From NCBI GenBank assembly GCA_964648115.1, contig CAZYME010000003.1:1-64000 (forward strand): 64,000 nucleotides of DNA. Direction: 5' to 3'. Position numbers and translations under genes: made by a program. The stretch comes from CAZYME01 sp964648115. GTDB lineage: Bacteria > Pseudomonadota > Gammaproteobacteria > Legionellales > Legionellaceae. The notes under the pieces are model-generated. The model made no database searches, had not been told where the DNA came from, and saw nothing but the letters and a program-made list of their open reading frames with translations. Below are positions 17,040 to 26,885 of the stretch, piece by piece. The number at the start of each line of letters is the position of its first letter. The first letter of the stretch is position 1.

Positions 17040-18428
17040 TCAATGGAACGGAAACATCCCGACCTGTCTAGACTCTGTAGCAGGCTCCTCATAGCGCTTA
17101 TATTCTAAAAAAAGACCGTTGTGTCGAGCACACGCCATTGCATCAAGAAAACCTTCGGATAAAATGTCATTCACCACTGTTGTTGGTACTTCAGCAGGAA
17201 GCGTTGGATACTCTGTCTTTAGTCTCAAAAGAGCTTTATCACAAGCTCCAATATAAAGTTTTACTAGGGATTGATAAAACAATCCATCCATATCAACGCT
17301 TTGATGTATAACAGGCAAGCCTTTTTCTAGCATGCTCTGGTAATTTTTTCGCATCGCTTTTATCGTATTTATTGAAAAATCCAACTCAATATTCCGTGGA
17401 ACCCGCGCGGCCTCCGCAATATACTCAGCAAGGCTCCCTGGGGAGTTATCTGCATCCACGATGACAAGGCCATTCTTATCATAACCCCAATTGCCATCAT
17501 TATTGACCACATCTTGGAAAAAAGTCCCAGCAACAGCCAATTTTGCTAGACCAGACTCACCAATTTTGCTTACTATCTGCTCACGTTTTCTGACTTCCAA
17601 GCTCTGTGTTAAAAATGGATGTTTATTCTGGAGCAGACGATGTTCTCGGGTAATTTTTTTGATCAAATCACTACCTGTTGTAAAATTTTCAACTGATTTA
17701 GAAGCCACATAAAACGATGCGGAAGCAATAACATCCTCATCCGCAGGGTAAGCACCTTTTTCTTCAAATGCTATGAAAACTGAAGGAACAGTCACACCCA
17801 GGTTATTATTGATAAGTGCTAAATTATATACCCCTAATAATGAGTTAGTCTTACTGCCGGGGTGTTCATTTTCCGTTTCTACAACTTTCAGATAATGCCG
17901 AACACCATCAATATCACAAATTTTACCGGCGCTTTTTCCATGCGTCTTTTTACCACAATTTTCAATATTTTCTGACACATCCCTCACTAGCAAACCTTTA
18001 TAAAATAACGATGGCTTTTGGGTTGCTCTTTCAACACAATTTTTTGACAATGCGGGTTGAGAGAAAAACGCATGCTGTAAATTTCGCATTCCTTGTGTTT
18101 GTTCGAAACAAGCAGGATGTTGTACATTAGTTAAAACCGCTGTATTTGTTAATACATAATCATTACCAGTAGCTGACAACCTGTTCGAGCTCGCTCCGCT
18201 CATCATTGCCAAACCGGCTCCAGTTAAAAGTAATAATGAAACCACCAAAATTCCTTTTTGTGTGGCACTAAGCGCCTCCGCCGCATTCATAACAAATGCG
18301 TGATTATCTCGCCCACTCTTTCTTCTTCCAGCAGGACTTTCATGATGCCTTGCTAGAGGTTTTTTAATTTGATCTTTATGAAATGAGCGTAGATTCACTT
18401 TACCGCTGTGGTTTCTCATGGCCGTCAC
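17040..18428 (-). CDS. Unrecognised membrane-anchored protein with a kinase-like motif
   Basis: A 462-residue protein with a basic N-terminal tail (about 55 residues), one membrane helix at about 58-76, then a soluble domain. Within it, HYLKVVETE (K181) is followed further on by FFQDVVNNDGNWGY (residues 303-316), then GLVIVDADNSPGS (320-332). The order Lys ... D-x-x-N ... h-x-h-D resembles the ATP/metal-binding residues of atypical (HipA/phosphoinositide-kinase-like) kinases, as in several Legionella proteins. This is a motif-level reading only. Five Cys lie between residues 107 and 171. The gene is followed on the same strand by a small membrane protein. Confidence 0.6.
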   Translation of the reverse strand: MTAMRNHSGKVNLRSFHKDQIKKPLARHHESPAGRRKSGRDNHAFVMNAAEALSATQKGILVVSLLLLTGAGLAMMSGASSNRLSATGNDYVLTNTAVLTNVQHPACFEQTQGMRNLQHAFFSQPALSKNCVERATQKPSLFYKGLLVRDVSENIENCGKKTHGKSAGKICDIDGVRHYLKVVETENEHPGSKTNSLLGVYNLALINNNLGVTVPSVFIAFEEKGAYPADEDVIASASFYVASKSVENFTTGSDLIKKITREHRLLQNKHPFLTQSLEVRKREQIVSKIGESGLAKLAVAGTFFQDVVNNDGNWGYDKNGLVIVDADNSPGSLAEYIAEAARVPRNIELDFSINTIKAMRKNYQSMLEKGLPVIHQSVDMDGLFYQSLVKLYIGACDKALLRLKTEYPTLPAEVPTTVVNDILSEGFLDAMACARHNGLFLEYKRYEEPATESRQVGMFPFH

Positions 18429-18544
18429 TGTTTTTATGTTCTAAAAACAACCATTATATCAAAATAATTTCAAATTGAAAAATAAATGGTCATTACAAGC
18501 GTGTTCTGCCACACCGTAGAGAACATTTTCGAAAAATTACAAAA

Positions 18545-19660
18545 TTACACAATATTTAGCTCATACCGCACGCTTCGCCCCTCACCAATTTGCCTAAGCG
18601 CGCCCATAACCAATAAATCATGCAAATCGCGCGTAGCTGTTGCCTTAGAGGTTTCTGTTATAACCATGTATTTTTTGGCACTCATTCCCCCTTCAAATCC
18701 CTTTGTGCCAGCTTGCATCATACGGCGTATTACTTTTAATTGGCGTGCATTTAACCTATCTTCAAACCTATTAAAATAGGTGGATTTTTGTAAAACAAAA
18801 TTAATTTGTTTCTCAACTTCAACATAGGCCGCGAGCACAATGTGAACAAAATAATCTACCCAAGCTGTGATCTCATTTGATCTGGATCCAAGGTTTAAGG
18901 CAGCATAATATGCCTTTTTATCCGCCTCAATAGCTTGGGATAGACTTAACATAACTGGGTACCCTGCCCCTTGTGACAGCACTTTTTCGGCAATCGCTCG
19001 ACCAATCCTACCATTACCGTCTTCAAATGGATGAATACTCTCAAAATATAAATGTGCAATCGCAGCACGCACCGGCGCATATTTAATTTCTAATGCCTGA
19101 CCCGGGGCTGTTTGATTGAACCAACGAGTGAAATTGTTCATCTCCTCTGGAACATCTTTTGAGGGAGGAGCTTCATAATGCACAATCCATCTTCCCTCGC
19201 GCCCTGAGACAACCTGCATCGGCTCTTCATGCGTACGCCAACAAGCAATCCTAAGATTAGGGTTGGGTGAAGCTGATAAGAGCATCAAATGCCAATCAAA
19301 CAATTTTTCTTCTGTGAGGGGCTGCTTAAACGTATGACGTACATCAAGCATCAGCTCGGCCATACCCTGTGCTCGTTTATCGTGTACCCGGGTAATTCCT
19401 TGATTTAGTCCAAGCTTATTTTTAATAGATGAGCGAATATCAGGACGGCTAATATATTCGCCCTCAATTTCAGAGGTTTTAATCGCCTCTTCCACCATGA
19501 GATTAATCATTGTTTCGGTTTGTACATCTTCACCGAGGTGGCTCAAGATGCCATTTATAAGCCCAGTTTTTTCTGCAATAACCAACAGGGTATCGTGTAT
19601 GCGCGACAGGTCATAGTGGAAATTAGGCCAATCTGGCTGCTGCCAATTATATGTTTTCAT
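18545..19660 (-). CDS. Fic-domain protein with N-terminal inhibitory helix and C-terminal winged helix
   Basis: A 371-residue AMPylase-type protein. The catalytic motif HPFEDGNGRIGR is at residues 210-221. An autoinhibitory (S/T)xxxE(G/N) motif, TSEIEG (62-67), lies before the Fic core, the class II arrangement in which the Glu blocks the ATP gamma-phosphate site. The N-terminal WQQPDWP region is the DUF4172 module, and the last ~60 residues (TETSKATATRDLHDLLVMG) form a winged-helix DNA-binding domain. Such proteins transfer AMP (or another NMP) to Tyr/Ser/Thr; the target is unknown. Two 31-bp palindromes at its start codon suggest autoregulation. Confidence 0.9.
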   Translation of the reverse strand: MKTYNWQQPDWPNFHYDLSRIHDTLLVIAEKTGLINGILSHLGEDVQTETMINLMVEEAIKTSEIEGEYISRPDIRSSIKNKLGLNQGITRVHDKRAQGMAELMLDVRHTFKQPLTEEKLFDWHLMLLSASPNPNLRIACWRTHEEPMQVVSGREGRWIVHYEAPPSKDVPEEMNNFTRWFNQTAPGQALEIKYAPVRAAIAHLYFESIHPFEDGNGRIGRAIAEKVLSQGAGYPVMLSLSQAIEADKKAYYAALNLGSRSNEITAWVDYFVHIVLAAYVEVEKQINFVLQKSTYFNRFEDRLNARQLKVIRRMMQAGTKGFEGGMSAKKYMVITETSKATATRDLHDLLVMGALRQIGEGRSVRYELNIV

Positions 19661-19734
19661 GAGCCAATTATGGACCCCAATCGGCTCACAATCAAGTCCA
19701 CTTATGAGCCGATTAGGGTCTCTAATCGGCTCAT
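19659..19734. promoter_or_regulatory. Twin 31-bp palindromic operator candidates at the fic start
   Basis: Two related palindromes lie 14 nt apart (19659-19689 and 19704-19734, centre distance 45 bp). The distal one has perfect 12-bp arms, ATGAGCCGATTA and TAATCGGCTCAT; the proximal one is a degenerate version that overlaps the fic ATG. The site fits binding by the winged-helix domain of the Fic protein itself. It lies in the 83-nt gap after the ABC-F gene. Confidence 0.65.
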
Positions 19735-19743
19735 AAAGGTCGC

Positions 19744-21345
19744 TTACTTTTCTTCCAACAATCCTTTAGCCACAAATTCATGATAGGTCCCTTTCATGAA
19801 TTGTATGCCTTTGTCCTTTGAAAAATAACATATTTTTGATGCAAATTTTTCGACAAAGTAACGGTTATGGCTTACAACAATGAGGGTTCCGGTATAGGCA
19901 GCTAGTGCATCGGCCAAGACTTCAATGGTTTCGACGTCTAAATGGTTGGTTGGTTCATCGAGAATTAATACATTAGGTGCCTCGAGGATTACTTTAGCTA
20001 ATAATAAACGGGCAGCCTCTCCGCCGCTGATAGATAAAATATCTTTATCAACATCATCTTTTTTGAACAGCATTTGGCCGAGAACTTGGCGCACTTGTTG
20101 CTCGGTACACCCTGCAGCATGTTCATTCAACCAATTAAATACCGTATTTGATTTATTTAGTAAGTCATGATGGTCTTGGGAGAAATAACTTATACGAACC
20201 TCGCTACCCCACGACACTGTTCCTTCATCTTTTTCTACCAAGTCCATTAATACTTTAAGTAGAGTTGATTTCCCTTTTCCATTAACCCCTAAAATAGCAA
20301 TTCTGTCACCGCGGTGAATTTCAAAATTGAGGCGATCGAACAAGGACTTTTCTTGGAAAGATTTCTTCAAGTCTCGCACTTGGCATACTTGCTTGCCGGA
20401 GGGGCGTTTAGGCACAAAATTAAAATGTGGAGCTAGTCGTGATGAATTGATCACATCTGGAATTTCGATTTTTTCAATCATTTTAACTCTGGATCTAGCT
20501 TGAGCAGCTTTTGATGCTTTTGCTCCAAATCGCTCAACAAACTTTTGCATACGAGCGATTTTTTCTTCAGCACTTTTCTTTTCTACGCGCTTTTGTTCAT
20601 CAATCAATTTTTTTTCATCTAAGAAATTTTGATAATTCCCTGAGTACTTTCTGACTTCGCCATAATCGATATCAAGAATGGCATCACATGCATTGTTAAT
20701 AAATTCAATATCATGCGAAATAAAAATAACCAAACCTTGGAAATCGGTTTTTAAAAATTTCTCTAGCCAACGAATAGATAAAATGTCCAAGTGGTTGGTT
20801 GGTTCATCTAATAATAAAATTGAGGGGCGCTGAAACAGTGTTTGTGCGAGTAGAACCCGTAATTTATATCCACCAGATAACGCACTTAATGGTTTGTTAT
20901 GGTATTTTGCGGGGATGCCTAAGCCCTCTAATATGCTTGTCATTTCACCAAGAGCCTGATAACCCTCTTGGTGCATGATGATTTCTTCCAACTCTGCAAA
21001 ACGAAATCCTGTTGCATCATCCCACTCTTCTGTGAGCAATAACGCATCCCGCTCTTGTTGTGCAGCCCATAAGACCGGCTTTCCTTGAAGTACGACGTCT
21101 AGAATGGGAGTGTCTTCGTAACGGAATTGATCTTGTTTGAGCCAACCAATAGTAGCGTCTTTAGGAATGCTTACCTCACCAAAGCTTAAGACTTCCTCTC
21201 CTGTGATGAGTTTAAAAAAAGTCGATTTCCCACTACCGTTTGCCCCTACGAGGGCATAGCGATTCCCGGTATTAAGAATTAAATCAACATCACAAAACAA
21301 GAATCGATCGCCAAAGGCCATCCCCACATTACTTAACGAAATCAT
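19744..21345 (-). CDS. ybiT: ABC-F family ATPase, YbiT-like
   Basis: A 533-residue soluble protein with two ABC ATPase domains and no membrane segments. Walker A motifs are GANGSGKST and GVNGKGKST; signature motifs are LSGGYKLR and ISGGEAAR; both Walker B regions read LLLDEPTNHLD or LILDEPTNHLD. A charged linker (ABC-F interdomain region, about 240-310) joins the halves. The overall order and the WLEKFLK and VFNWLNEHA segments resemble E. coli YbiT. ABC-F proteins bind the ribosomal E site and relieve stalled translation or alter P-site tRNA. The fic gene follows on the same strand. Confidence 0.92.
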   Translation of the reverse strand: MISLSNVGMAFGDRFLFCDVDLILNTGNRYALVGANGSGKSTFFKLITGEEVLSFGEVSIPKDATIGWLKQDQFRYEDTPILDVVLQGKPVLWAAQQERDALLLTEEWDDATGFRFAELEEIIMHQEGYQALGEMTSILEGLGIPAKYHNKPLSALSGGYKLRVLLAQTLFQRPSILLLDEPTNHLDILSIRWLEKFLKTDFQGLVIFISHDIEFINNACDAILDIDYGEVRKYSGNYQNFLDEKKLIDEQKRVEKKSAEEKIARMQKFVERFGAKASKAAQARSRVKMIEKIEIPDVINSSRLAPHFNFVPKRPSGKQVCQVRDLKKSFQEKSLFDRLNFEIHRGDRIAILGVNGKGKSTLLKVLMDLVEKDEGTVSWGSEVRISYFSQDHHDLLNKSNTVFNWLNEHAAGCTEQQVRQVLGQMLFKKDDVDKDILSISGGEAARLLLAKVILEAPNVLILDEPTNHLDVETIEVLADALAAYTGTLIVVSHNRYFVEKFASKICYFSKDKGIQFMKGTYHEFVAKGLLEEK

Positions 21346-21377
21346 GTCTACTACCTAACCTATTATGAAGCGCGATT

Positions 21378-21418
21378 GTGGCACTTCGTGTGCTTGTTGG
21401 GCCAATGACCAAACCTAC
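21378..21418. repeat. Half copy of the GTAGGTTGGGTC-type element
   Basis: GTGGCACTTCGTGTGCTTG, then TTGGGCCAATGACCAAACC, matches the left arm of the element at 10480 with several changes. No right arm follows, so it is a decayed half-element in the gap between serS and the ABC-F gene. Confidence 0.6.
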
Positions 21419-21586
21419 TTTTGATTTGCCATTATAACACATGGTTAGTTTGGTGTCGTAATAGTGAGCAGTAACTCAGCAACTCCCGCCGTAAAACCAA
21501 TGATCAGCCGGATCGCCCTCTACCATTGATGGGAGAAGGAACGCCACTACCAGCCTCAGTTTTTGGGCGAGTTGCTGGCAGTAACT

Positions 21587-22861
21587 TTAATTCCTTGCAA
21601 TTTTATCCTTGCCAATATAGGCACGCAGAACCTCTGGGATTTCTATACTCCCATCTTTTTGCTGGTAATTTTCAAGTATAGCCATCAAGACTCGGCTTAA
21701 GGCAATCGCTGTACCATTTAGCGTATAGGGGTGCGTTTTTTTGTTTTCTTTATTTCGATATCTGATATTCAATCGGCGTGATTGAAAATCCGTACAATTT
21801 GAAGCAGAAGTTACTTCACCGTATTTTTCATCCGAATCACGGCCTGGCATCCACACTTCTATATCGTATTTTTTAAAAGCTGCAGCGCCTAAATCCCCAC
21901 CACAAATACGAACGATACGATACGGTAGCTTAAGCTGCTGATAAATGGTCTCTTCTATCTTTAATATTTCTTCTAAAGCGGCTTCTCCATTTTCAGGGGT
22001 TGTGATCTGGAAAAGTTCAATTTTAGAAAATTGATGGACTCGATACAGGCCTTTACTCTCTTGGCCGCTAGAGCCAGCTTCTCTTCGGAAACAATGGCTT
22101 TCAGCCACATATTTCAAGGGCAATTTTGCCTCTTCAATAATTTCATCCGCATGTATCCCACCGACAGTTATTTCAGCAGTAGCGATGAGGCTAAGGTCTA
22201 AATCCTCTAAATTATAAATATTTGACTCCTCTCCCCTGGGAGAAAAACCTGTCCCGGTCAATATGGATTTTTTTGCTAAGTCTGGGGTTATCAGTGTCGT
22301 GTAACCAAATTCTGCAGCAATTTTCATCGCAAATAATTTTAAGGCTAATTCAAGAAAAACGGCTTCATTTTTTAGGAAGTAAAACTTTGCACCTGTAACT
22401 TTTGTACCGCTCTCAAAATCGATTAGATCAAGCGCTTTTCCTATTTCCACATGATCTTTTGGCTCAAAATCAAATTCACGGGGTGTTAGATGCGTCCTTA
22501 AAACTAAATTCTCCGCATCACTTTCACCTTCTGGCGTATCATCTGCGAGGAGATTAGGAATGCTCAACATGGCCTCGTTATATACTTCCTCAACCCGTCT
22601 TAGATCTTCCTCCAACATGGTGATTTGCTTATTTAGGGCACGACCTTTGTTCACTAGCTCTTCTTTATCTGCATTTTGTAGTGTGGGTATAGTTTTTGCG
22701 ATGCGGTTCGCTTCGGCTCGTTGGTTTTCTAGATTCAACAATAATGCTTTCCGTTCAGCATAAACCGTTAACAACGAATCTAAATCTGCCTTAACGCCCC
22801 TCTTTTTAATGCTATCTCGGATAGTATCGGTATTTTCTAATATGAATCTTATATCTAGCAT
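21587..22861 (-). CDS. serS: Seryl-tRNA synthetase
   Basis: A 424-residue class II aminoacyl-tRNA synthetase. The N-terminal ~110 residues form the tRNA-binding coiled coil (ALLLNLENQRAEANRIAK). The catalytic core has motif 2 around HCFRREAGSSG and motif 3 in LNGTAIALSRVLMAILENYQ. Length is close to E. coli SerRS (430). It charges tRNA-Ser, and tRNA-Sec where present. It is monocistronic here; no T-box or leader is visible. Confidence 0.97.
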   Translation of the reverse strand: MLDIRFILENTDTIRDSIKKRGVKADLDSLLTVYAERKALLLNLENQRAEANRIAKTIPTLQNADKEELVNKGRALNKQITMLEEDLRRVEEVYNEAMLSIPNLLADDTPEGESDAENLVLRTHLTPREFDFEPKDHVEIGKALDLIDFESGTKVTGAKFYFLKNEAVFLELALKLFAMKIAAEFGYTTLITPDLAKKSILTGTGFSPRGEESNIYNLEDLDLSLIATAEITVGGIHADEIIEEAKLPLKYVAESHCFRREAGSSGQESKGLYRVHQFSKIELFQITTPENGEAALEEILKIEETIYQQLKLPYRIVRICGGDLGAAAFKKYDIEVWMPGRDSDEKYGEVTSASNCTDFQSRRLNIRYRNKENKKTHPYTLNGTAIALSRVLMAILENYQQKDGSIEIPEVLRAYIGKDKIARN

Positions 22862-23076
22862 TTTTAGCCTTACAAATTAATGAAATAATTAGGGGTAATT
22901 TACTATATTAGCTGTGATCTTAAAAGCGCGGGGGATTGTTTGGGTGTAATTGAAAGTGTAGGTTGGTGCTGAGCTTTCGAAGGCCAACAAAAGACGCCAA
23001 TATTTTTGGGGTATCAAGCAAATCACCAAACTAAAATTTTAGTAATCTATTGTTCTGGTCTGCATGATCCACTTAT

Positions 23077-23105
23077 TTGATAATAAACCTTAATTAGACT
23101 ATATT
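23077..23105 (+). promoter_or_regulatory. Sigma70-type promoter of the type I secretion genes
   Basis: TTGATA (23077-23082) and TATATT (23100-23105) are separated by exactly 17 nt. The predicted start is about 25 nt before the ATG at 23136, which is preceded by AAGGA. A good match to consensus for an AT-rich genome. Confidence 0.55.
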
Positions 23106-23135
23106 TTCATATGGTTATCTTAAATAAGGATAGAG

Positions 23136-23453
23136 ATGATTTATGTAAAACGGGATGCCGATAATAAGATCATAGCTATCTTTGATAAAAATTCAGAAAA
23201 AGACCTGCAAAAAATATCTCCCGAAGATAAAGAGGTAGCCGCCTTTCTTACTCATTGTAAAATAAAAGAAGATGCATTTTTAAAAACTGATTTGGAGCTC
23301 ATTCGTGTAATAGAAGACTTGATTCAAATTTTAATAGCAAAAAATCTTATATCCATCACAGATTTTCCCCTCTCTGCTATGCAAAAACTTGTGGCACGCA
23401 ATAAAATTCGGGAGCAATATAAAGGACTTAAAGGGCTAGTAGATAAATTATGA
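23136..23453 (+). CDS. Small conserved protein of the 'tryptophan synthase beta-like' group
   Basis: A 105-residue cytoplasmic protein with no signal peptide or membrane helix. The order (IYVKRDADNKIIAIFD start; an acidic middle; LELIRVIEDLIQILIAKN; ITDFPLSAMQKLVARN) matches small proteins often named 'tryptophan synthase subunit beta like'; that name is historical and no such activity is implied. Its stop overlaps the start of the type I secretion ATPase by 4 nt (ATGA), so the two are translationally coupled. A role in secretion or its regulation is inference from position. Confidence 0.75.
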   Translation: MIYVKRDADNKIIAIFDKNSEKDLQKISPEDKEVAAFLTHCKIKEDAFLKTDLELIRVIEDLIQILIAKNLISITDFPLSAMQKLVARNKIREQYKGLKGLVDKL

Positions 23454-25642
23454 CAACGAAAGAGCCCAAAAAAGAGCAACCAACAAAAGAGCCCTCGAAG
23501 TGGGATGTTTCGGAGGATTTGCTAAATCACCATGATTCTTTGCTGGCCTGTTTGTTGGTTTTAGCCAAGCATTTCCAATCCCCCTGCTCAGCCATATCGC
23601 TCACTGAGCGCCTACCCTTGGTAGATAATAAATTAACACCGGCCTTATTTATAAGAGCTGCCGAACGTGCAGGGCTCGCTGCTGAAATTAATAAGATACC
23701 TCTCGAAGACATTAGCCATCTAGTATTGCCAGCAGTGCTGCTATTAAACGATGGCACGGCATGCCTCTTACTTGAAAAACACGCCGAAAAGAGCACTATT
23801 TTAACACACAAGACAGGTCGAGGTAGCATCACCCTCTCCAACCAAGAGCTCGAAAGCAATTACTCAGGCCATGCGATTTTCGTTAAACCTATTTATCGAT
23901 TTACTCGACGAAGCAAAGAGGCGAGCGAAAAGCCCAAAAGTTGGTTCTGGGATACAATTATAAAATCATGGCCTGCCTACGTAGAGGTGTTATCCGCTTC
24001 CGTTTTAATTAATATATTTGGGCTAGCCATCCCTCTTTTTACGATGAACGTCTACGATAGAGTGGTACCAAACCACGCCGTTGAAACCATGTGGGTTCTC
24101 GCTAGTGGTATAGCATTAATCTTTATTTTTGATGTGTTTCTGAAAGCATTGCGCGGGTATTTTATTGATATTGCTAGTAAAAAGATGGACGTAAAATTAT
24201 CTGCAATTATTTTTGAGCATATATTAGGCATTCAGATTGGATCAAGGCCCTCATCGGTAGGAGCCTTTGCAAACGTTATACAATCCTTCGAAGGCTTTAG
24301 AGAGTTTATTACCTCTACAACGATTACTGTGTTGGTAGACCTGCCTTTTGTCTTTTTATATCTATTTGTAACCTATTACATCGGCGGCATTTTAGTCATT
24401 GTTCCTCTTATCGTACTACCCTTTGTTTTTGCAATGGGCTTTCTATTGCAACCCCCTTTAACGCGACTAACCAAAACCTCTTTTCAGCTAGCATCCGAAA
24501 AACAAGCAACACTTATTGAATCATTAGGTGGCATTGAGGCCATAAAAAGCAGTGGTGCTGAAGGCATGATGCAAAGCCGTTTTGAACAAGTTGTTATTTA
24601 TTCGGCAAAATTGGGGGCTAACCTTCGCTTACTGGTGAACTCTAGCATTAACTTAAGCAATTTAGCCCAGCAAATAGCGAGCGTAGGGATAGTGATATTT
24701 GGTGTTTATAAAATTATTGATGGTGAATTAACTGTCGGTGCACTAATCGCGTGCACAATCTTAGCAGGTCGGTCGCTTGCTCCTATGGGACAGGTAGCTG
24801 CAATTTTCACACGATATTACCAATCCGTAGAAGCTTTCCATTCTATCAACAAGGTTATGCAATTACCTACCGATGTTGAAGATGCCACTCATTATCTGCA
24901 CCGACCTAACCTAAAAGGCGTTATAGAATTCAAAAACGTAGAGTTTCATTATCCCGATCAAACTCAACCCATTTTAAATAATATTTCTTTTAAAATTGCA
25001 GCAGGTGAGCGCGTTGGCGTTATCGGTCGTATTGGCTCTGGCAAATCCACCATCGCCAAATTAATTTTGGGGCTCTATAGACCCGATAAAGGCAGTATCT
25101 ACATCGACGGCACTGATTACTTGCAACTTAATCCCGCCGATCTTAGAAGACAAATCGGGTATGTTCCTCAAGATGTAGTGTTATTTTATGGCTCTATTAA
25201 AGATAATATTCGTATGGGAGCGCCTTATGTTGATGATGAGAAAGTCCTAAAAGCTGCGGAGCTTTCTGGAGCCATCCATTTTACGAAAATCCATCCTGAA
25301 GGTTTTGATAAACAGGTTGGTGAGCGCGGTAATCGATTATCTGCAGGACAGAGACAAGCCGTTGCAATGGCACGAGCTGTCCTTTTATCACCCCATATTT
25401 TATTATTCGACGAACCAACTGCCTCGATGGATGATGGCAGTGAGGTACATCTTCGCCAAAATTTAAAAAACTATATGGATGAAAATACGACTCTTATATT
25501 AGTTACGCACAAATTATCCATGCTTGATATCGTTGATAGACTTATTGTTCTGGACAATGGCCGAATTGTAGCAGATGGCCCTAAAGAGGCTGTTATACTT
25601 GCCTTAAAAAGCCTCCCTAAAACGGAAGCTGACAAAAAATAA
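23450..25642 (+). CDS. Type I secretion ABC transporter (LapB/LssB-like)
   Basis: A 730-residue inner-membrane permease-ATPase. Residues ~25-150 are a C39-peptidase-like domain without the catalytic Cys (HHDSLLACLLVLAKHF), as in HlyB/LapB exporters of RTX proteins that keep no leader peptide. The membrane domain spans about 165-440. The nucleotide-binding domain has Walker A GRIGSGKST, signature LSAGQRQAVAMARA and Walker B ILLFDEPTASMDD. It would power export of the RTX adhesin at 26886-30349 with the adaptor and TolC encoded nearby. In Legionella pneumophila the counterpart is called LssB. Confidence 0.92.
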   Translation: MTTKEPKKEQPTKEPSKWDVSEDLLNHHDSLLACLLVLAKHFQSPCSAISLTERLPLVDNKLTPALFIRAAERAGLAAEINKIPLEDISHLVLPAVLLLNDGTACLLLEKHAEKSTILTHKTGRGSITLSNQELESNYSGHAIFVKPIYRFTRRSKEASEKPKSWFWDTIIKSWPAYVEVLSASVLINIFGLAIPLFTMNVYDRVVPNHAVETMWVLASGIALIFIFDVFLKALRGYFIDIASKKMDVKLSAIIFEHILGIQIGSRPSSVGAFANVIQSFEGFREFITSTTITVLVDLPFVFLYLFVTYYIGGILVIVPLIVLPFVFAMGFLLQPPLTRLTKTSFQLASEKQATLIESLGGIEAIKSSGAEGMMQSRFEQVVIYSAKLGANLRLLVNSSINLSNLAQQIASVGIVIFGVYKIIDGELTVGALIACTILAGRSLAPMGQVAAIFTRYYQSVEAFHSINKVMQLPTDVEDATHYLHRPNLKGVIEFKNVEFHYPDQTQPILNNISFKIAAGERVGVIGRIGSGKSTIAKLILGLYRPDKGSIYIDGTDYLQLNPADLRRQIGYVPQDVVLFYGSIKDNIRMGAPYVDDEKVLKAAELSGAIHFTKIHPEGFDKQVGERGNRLSAGQRQAVAMARAVLLSPHILLFDEPTASMDDGSEVHLRQNLKNYMDENTTLILVTHKLSMLDIVDRLIVLDNGRIVADGPKEAVILALKSLPKTEADKK

Positions 25643-25659
25643 AATGGAATAAATATTAC

Positions 25660-26832
25660 ATGACAAATCAAAAGTTAGGAATTCTTACTGATAGCAGTCC
25701 CGATACGATAAAAGAAACCACTATTTTCTCCCATCTTATTTTATGGTCCATCGTACTAGGTCTCTTTATCTGTTTTATATGGGCAAAATACGCCATTTTA
25801 GACGAGGTAACTGCGGGCCAAGGTAAAGTAATCCCTTCTGGTCAAATACAAGTGATCCAAAATTTAGAAGGTGGCGTGGTTCAAGAAATTTTTGTCAAAC
25901 AGGGTAACATTGTAAAAAAAAATCAGATATTGATGCGCATTGATGACACTTTATTTTCCTCAAAATTTAATGAATCGCAGAAAAAATTAGATGACCTCGA
26001 AATAGAACTAGTACGATTGCAAGCAGAGATTGATAATCAACCATTGGTTTTTGATAAGCAACTTGAGAAAAACAATGCCAGCCTGGTTGCTGCAGAAATT
26101 GGGGTATATTTCTCAAGAAAAAGAGAGAGAGGCCAGCTACAGAAGGATGTTGATTTAGCCACCAGAGAGCTGAACCTAACTAAACCTTTAGTTGATAAAG
26201 GCGCCGCCTCCCCTGTAGAAGTATTACGCTTGGAGCGTACGGTTAGTGAGCTACAAGGTAAACTAGATGCTTTTCAGAGCAAAACGCTAGAAAGATTTAA
26301 CGAAGCCAAAGGCCAATATATTGGCCTTAAAGCAGAGATACAAGCGGATGAAAACCGACTAACCAGAACAACTATTCGCTCGCCCGTTAATGGTGTTATT
26401 AAACAATTAAAGATAAACACTGTTGGCGGCGTCATAAAGCCTGGTATGGATATCATTGAAATTGTTCCACTCGATGACACGCTACTCATTGAAGCAAAAA
26501 TCAAACCTTCAGACATAGGTTTTATCCACCCAAACCAAAAAGTCTTAGTCAAAATCAGTGCCTATGATTTTTCTATTTATGGGGGCCTCGAAGGCAATGT
26601 GGAGCAGATCAGCGCGGATACCATCATTGATGAAAACGATAAAAAAGGGGAAAGCTATTATTTGGTGTTGGTTAGAACGAAAAAAAATCATCTAGGCACA
26701 AAAGAAAAGCCGCTTTACATTATTGCCGGGATGCAAACAACCGTTGACATCTTAACAGGACGAAAATCTGTTTTAGATTACATCTTGAAACCAATATTAA
26801 AAACCAAACAAAGCGCTTTGCGAGAACGGTAG
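25660..26832 (+). CDS. HlyD-family membrane-fusion adaptor (LapC/LssD-like)
   Basis: A 390-residue periplasmic adaptor. It has a short cytoplasmic N-terminus, one membrane helix at about 25-48, then the lipoyl-like half IQVIQNLEGGVVQEIFVKQG, a long alpha-helical hairpin/coiled coil (about 95-235), the second lipoyl half (TTIRSPVNGVIKQLKI) and beta-barrel domains. It starts 17 nt after the ABC-transporter gene. It would bridge the inner-membrane ATPase to the TolC-type channel encoded on the opposite strand at 33161-34960. Confidence 0.92.
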   Translation: MTNQKLGILTDSSPDTIKETTIFSHLILWSIVLGLFICFIWAKYAILDEVTAGQGKVIPSGQIQVIQNLEGGVVQEIFVKQGNIVKKNQILMRIDDTLFSSKFNESQKKLDDLEIELVRLQAEIDNQPLVFDKQLEKNNASLVAAEIGVYFSRKRERGQLQKDVDLATRELNLTKPLVDKGAASPVEVLRLERTVSELQGKLDAFQSKTLERFNEAKGQYIGLKAEIQADENRLTRTTIRSPVNGVIKQLKINTVGGVIKPGMDIIEIVPLDDTLLIEAKIKPSDIGFIHPNQKVLVKISAYDFSIYGGLEGNVEQISADTIIDENDKKGESYYLVLVRTKKNHLGTKEKPLYIIAGMQTTVDILTGRKSVLDYILKPILKTKQSALRER

Positions 26833-26885
26833 CCTGGATGGCCACAGCGCGGACAACCGGGTTTTCAGAACCACATCTCTAGCCC

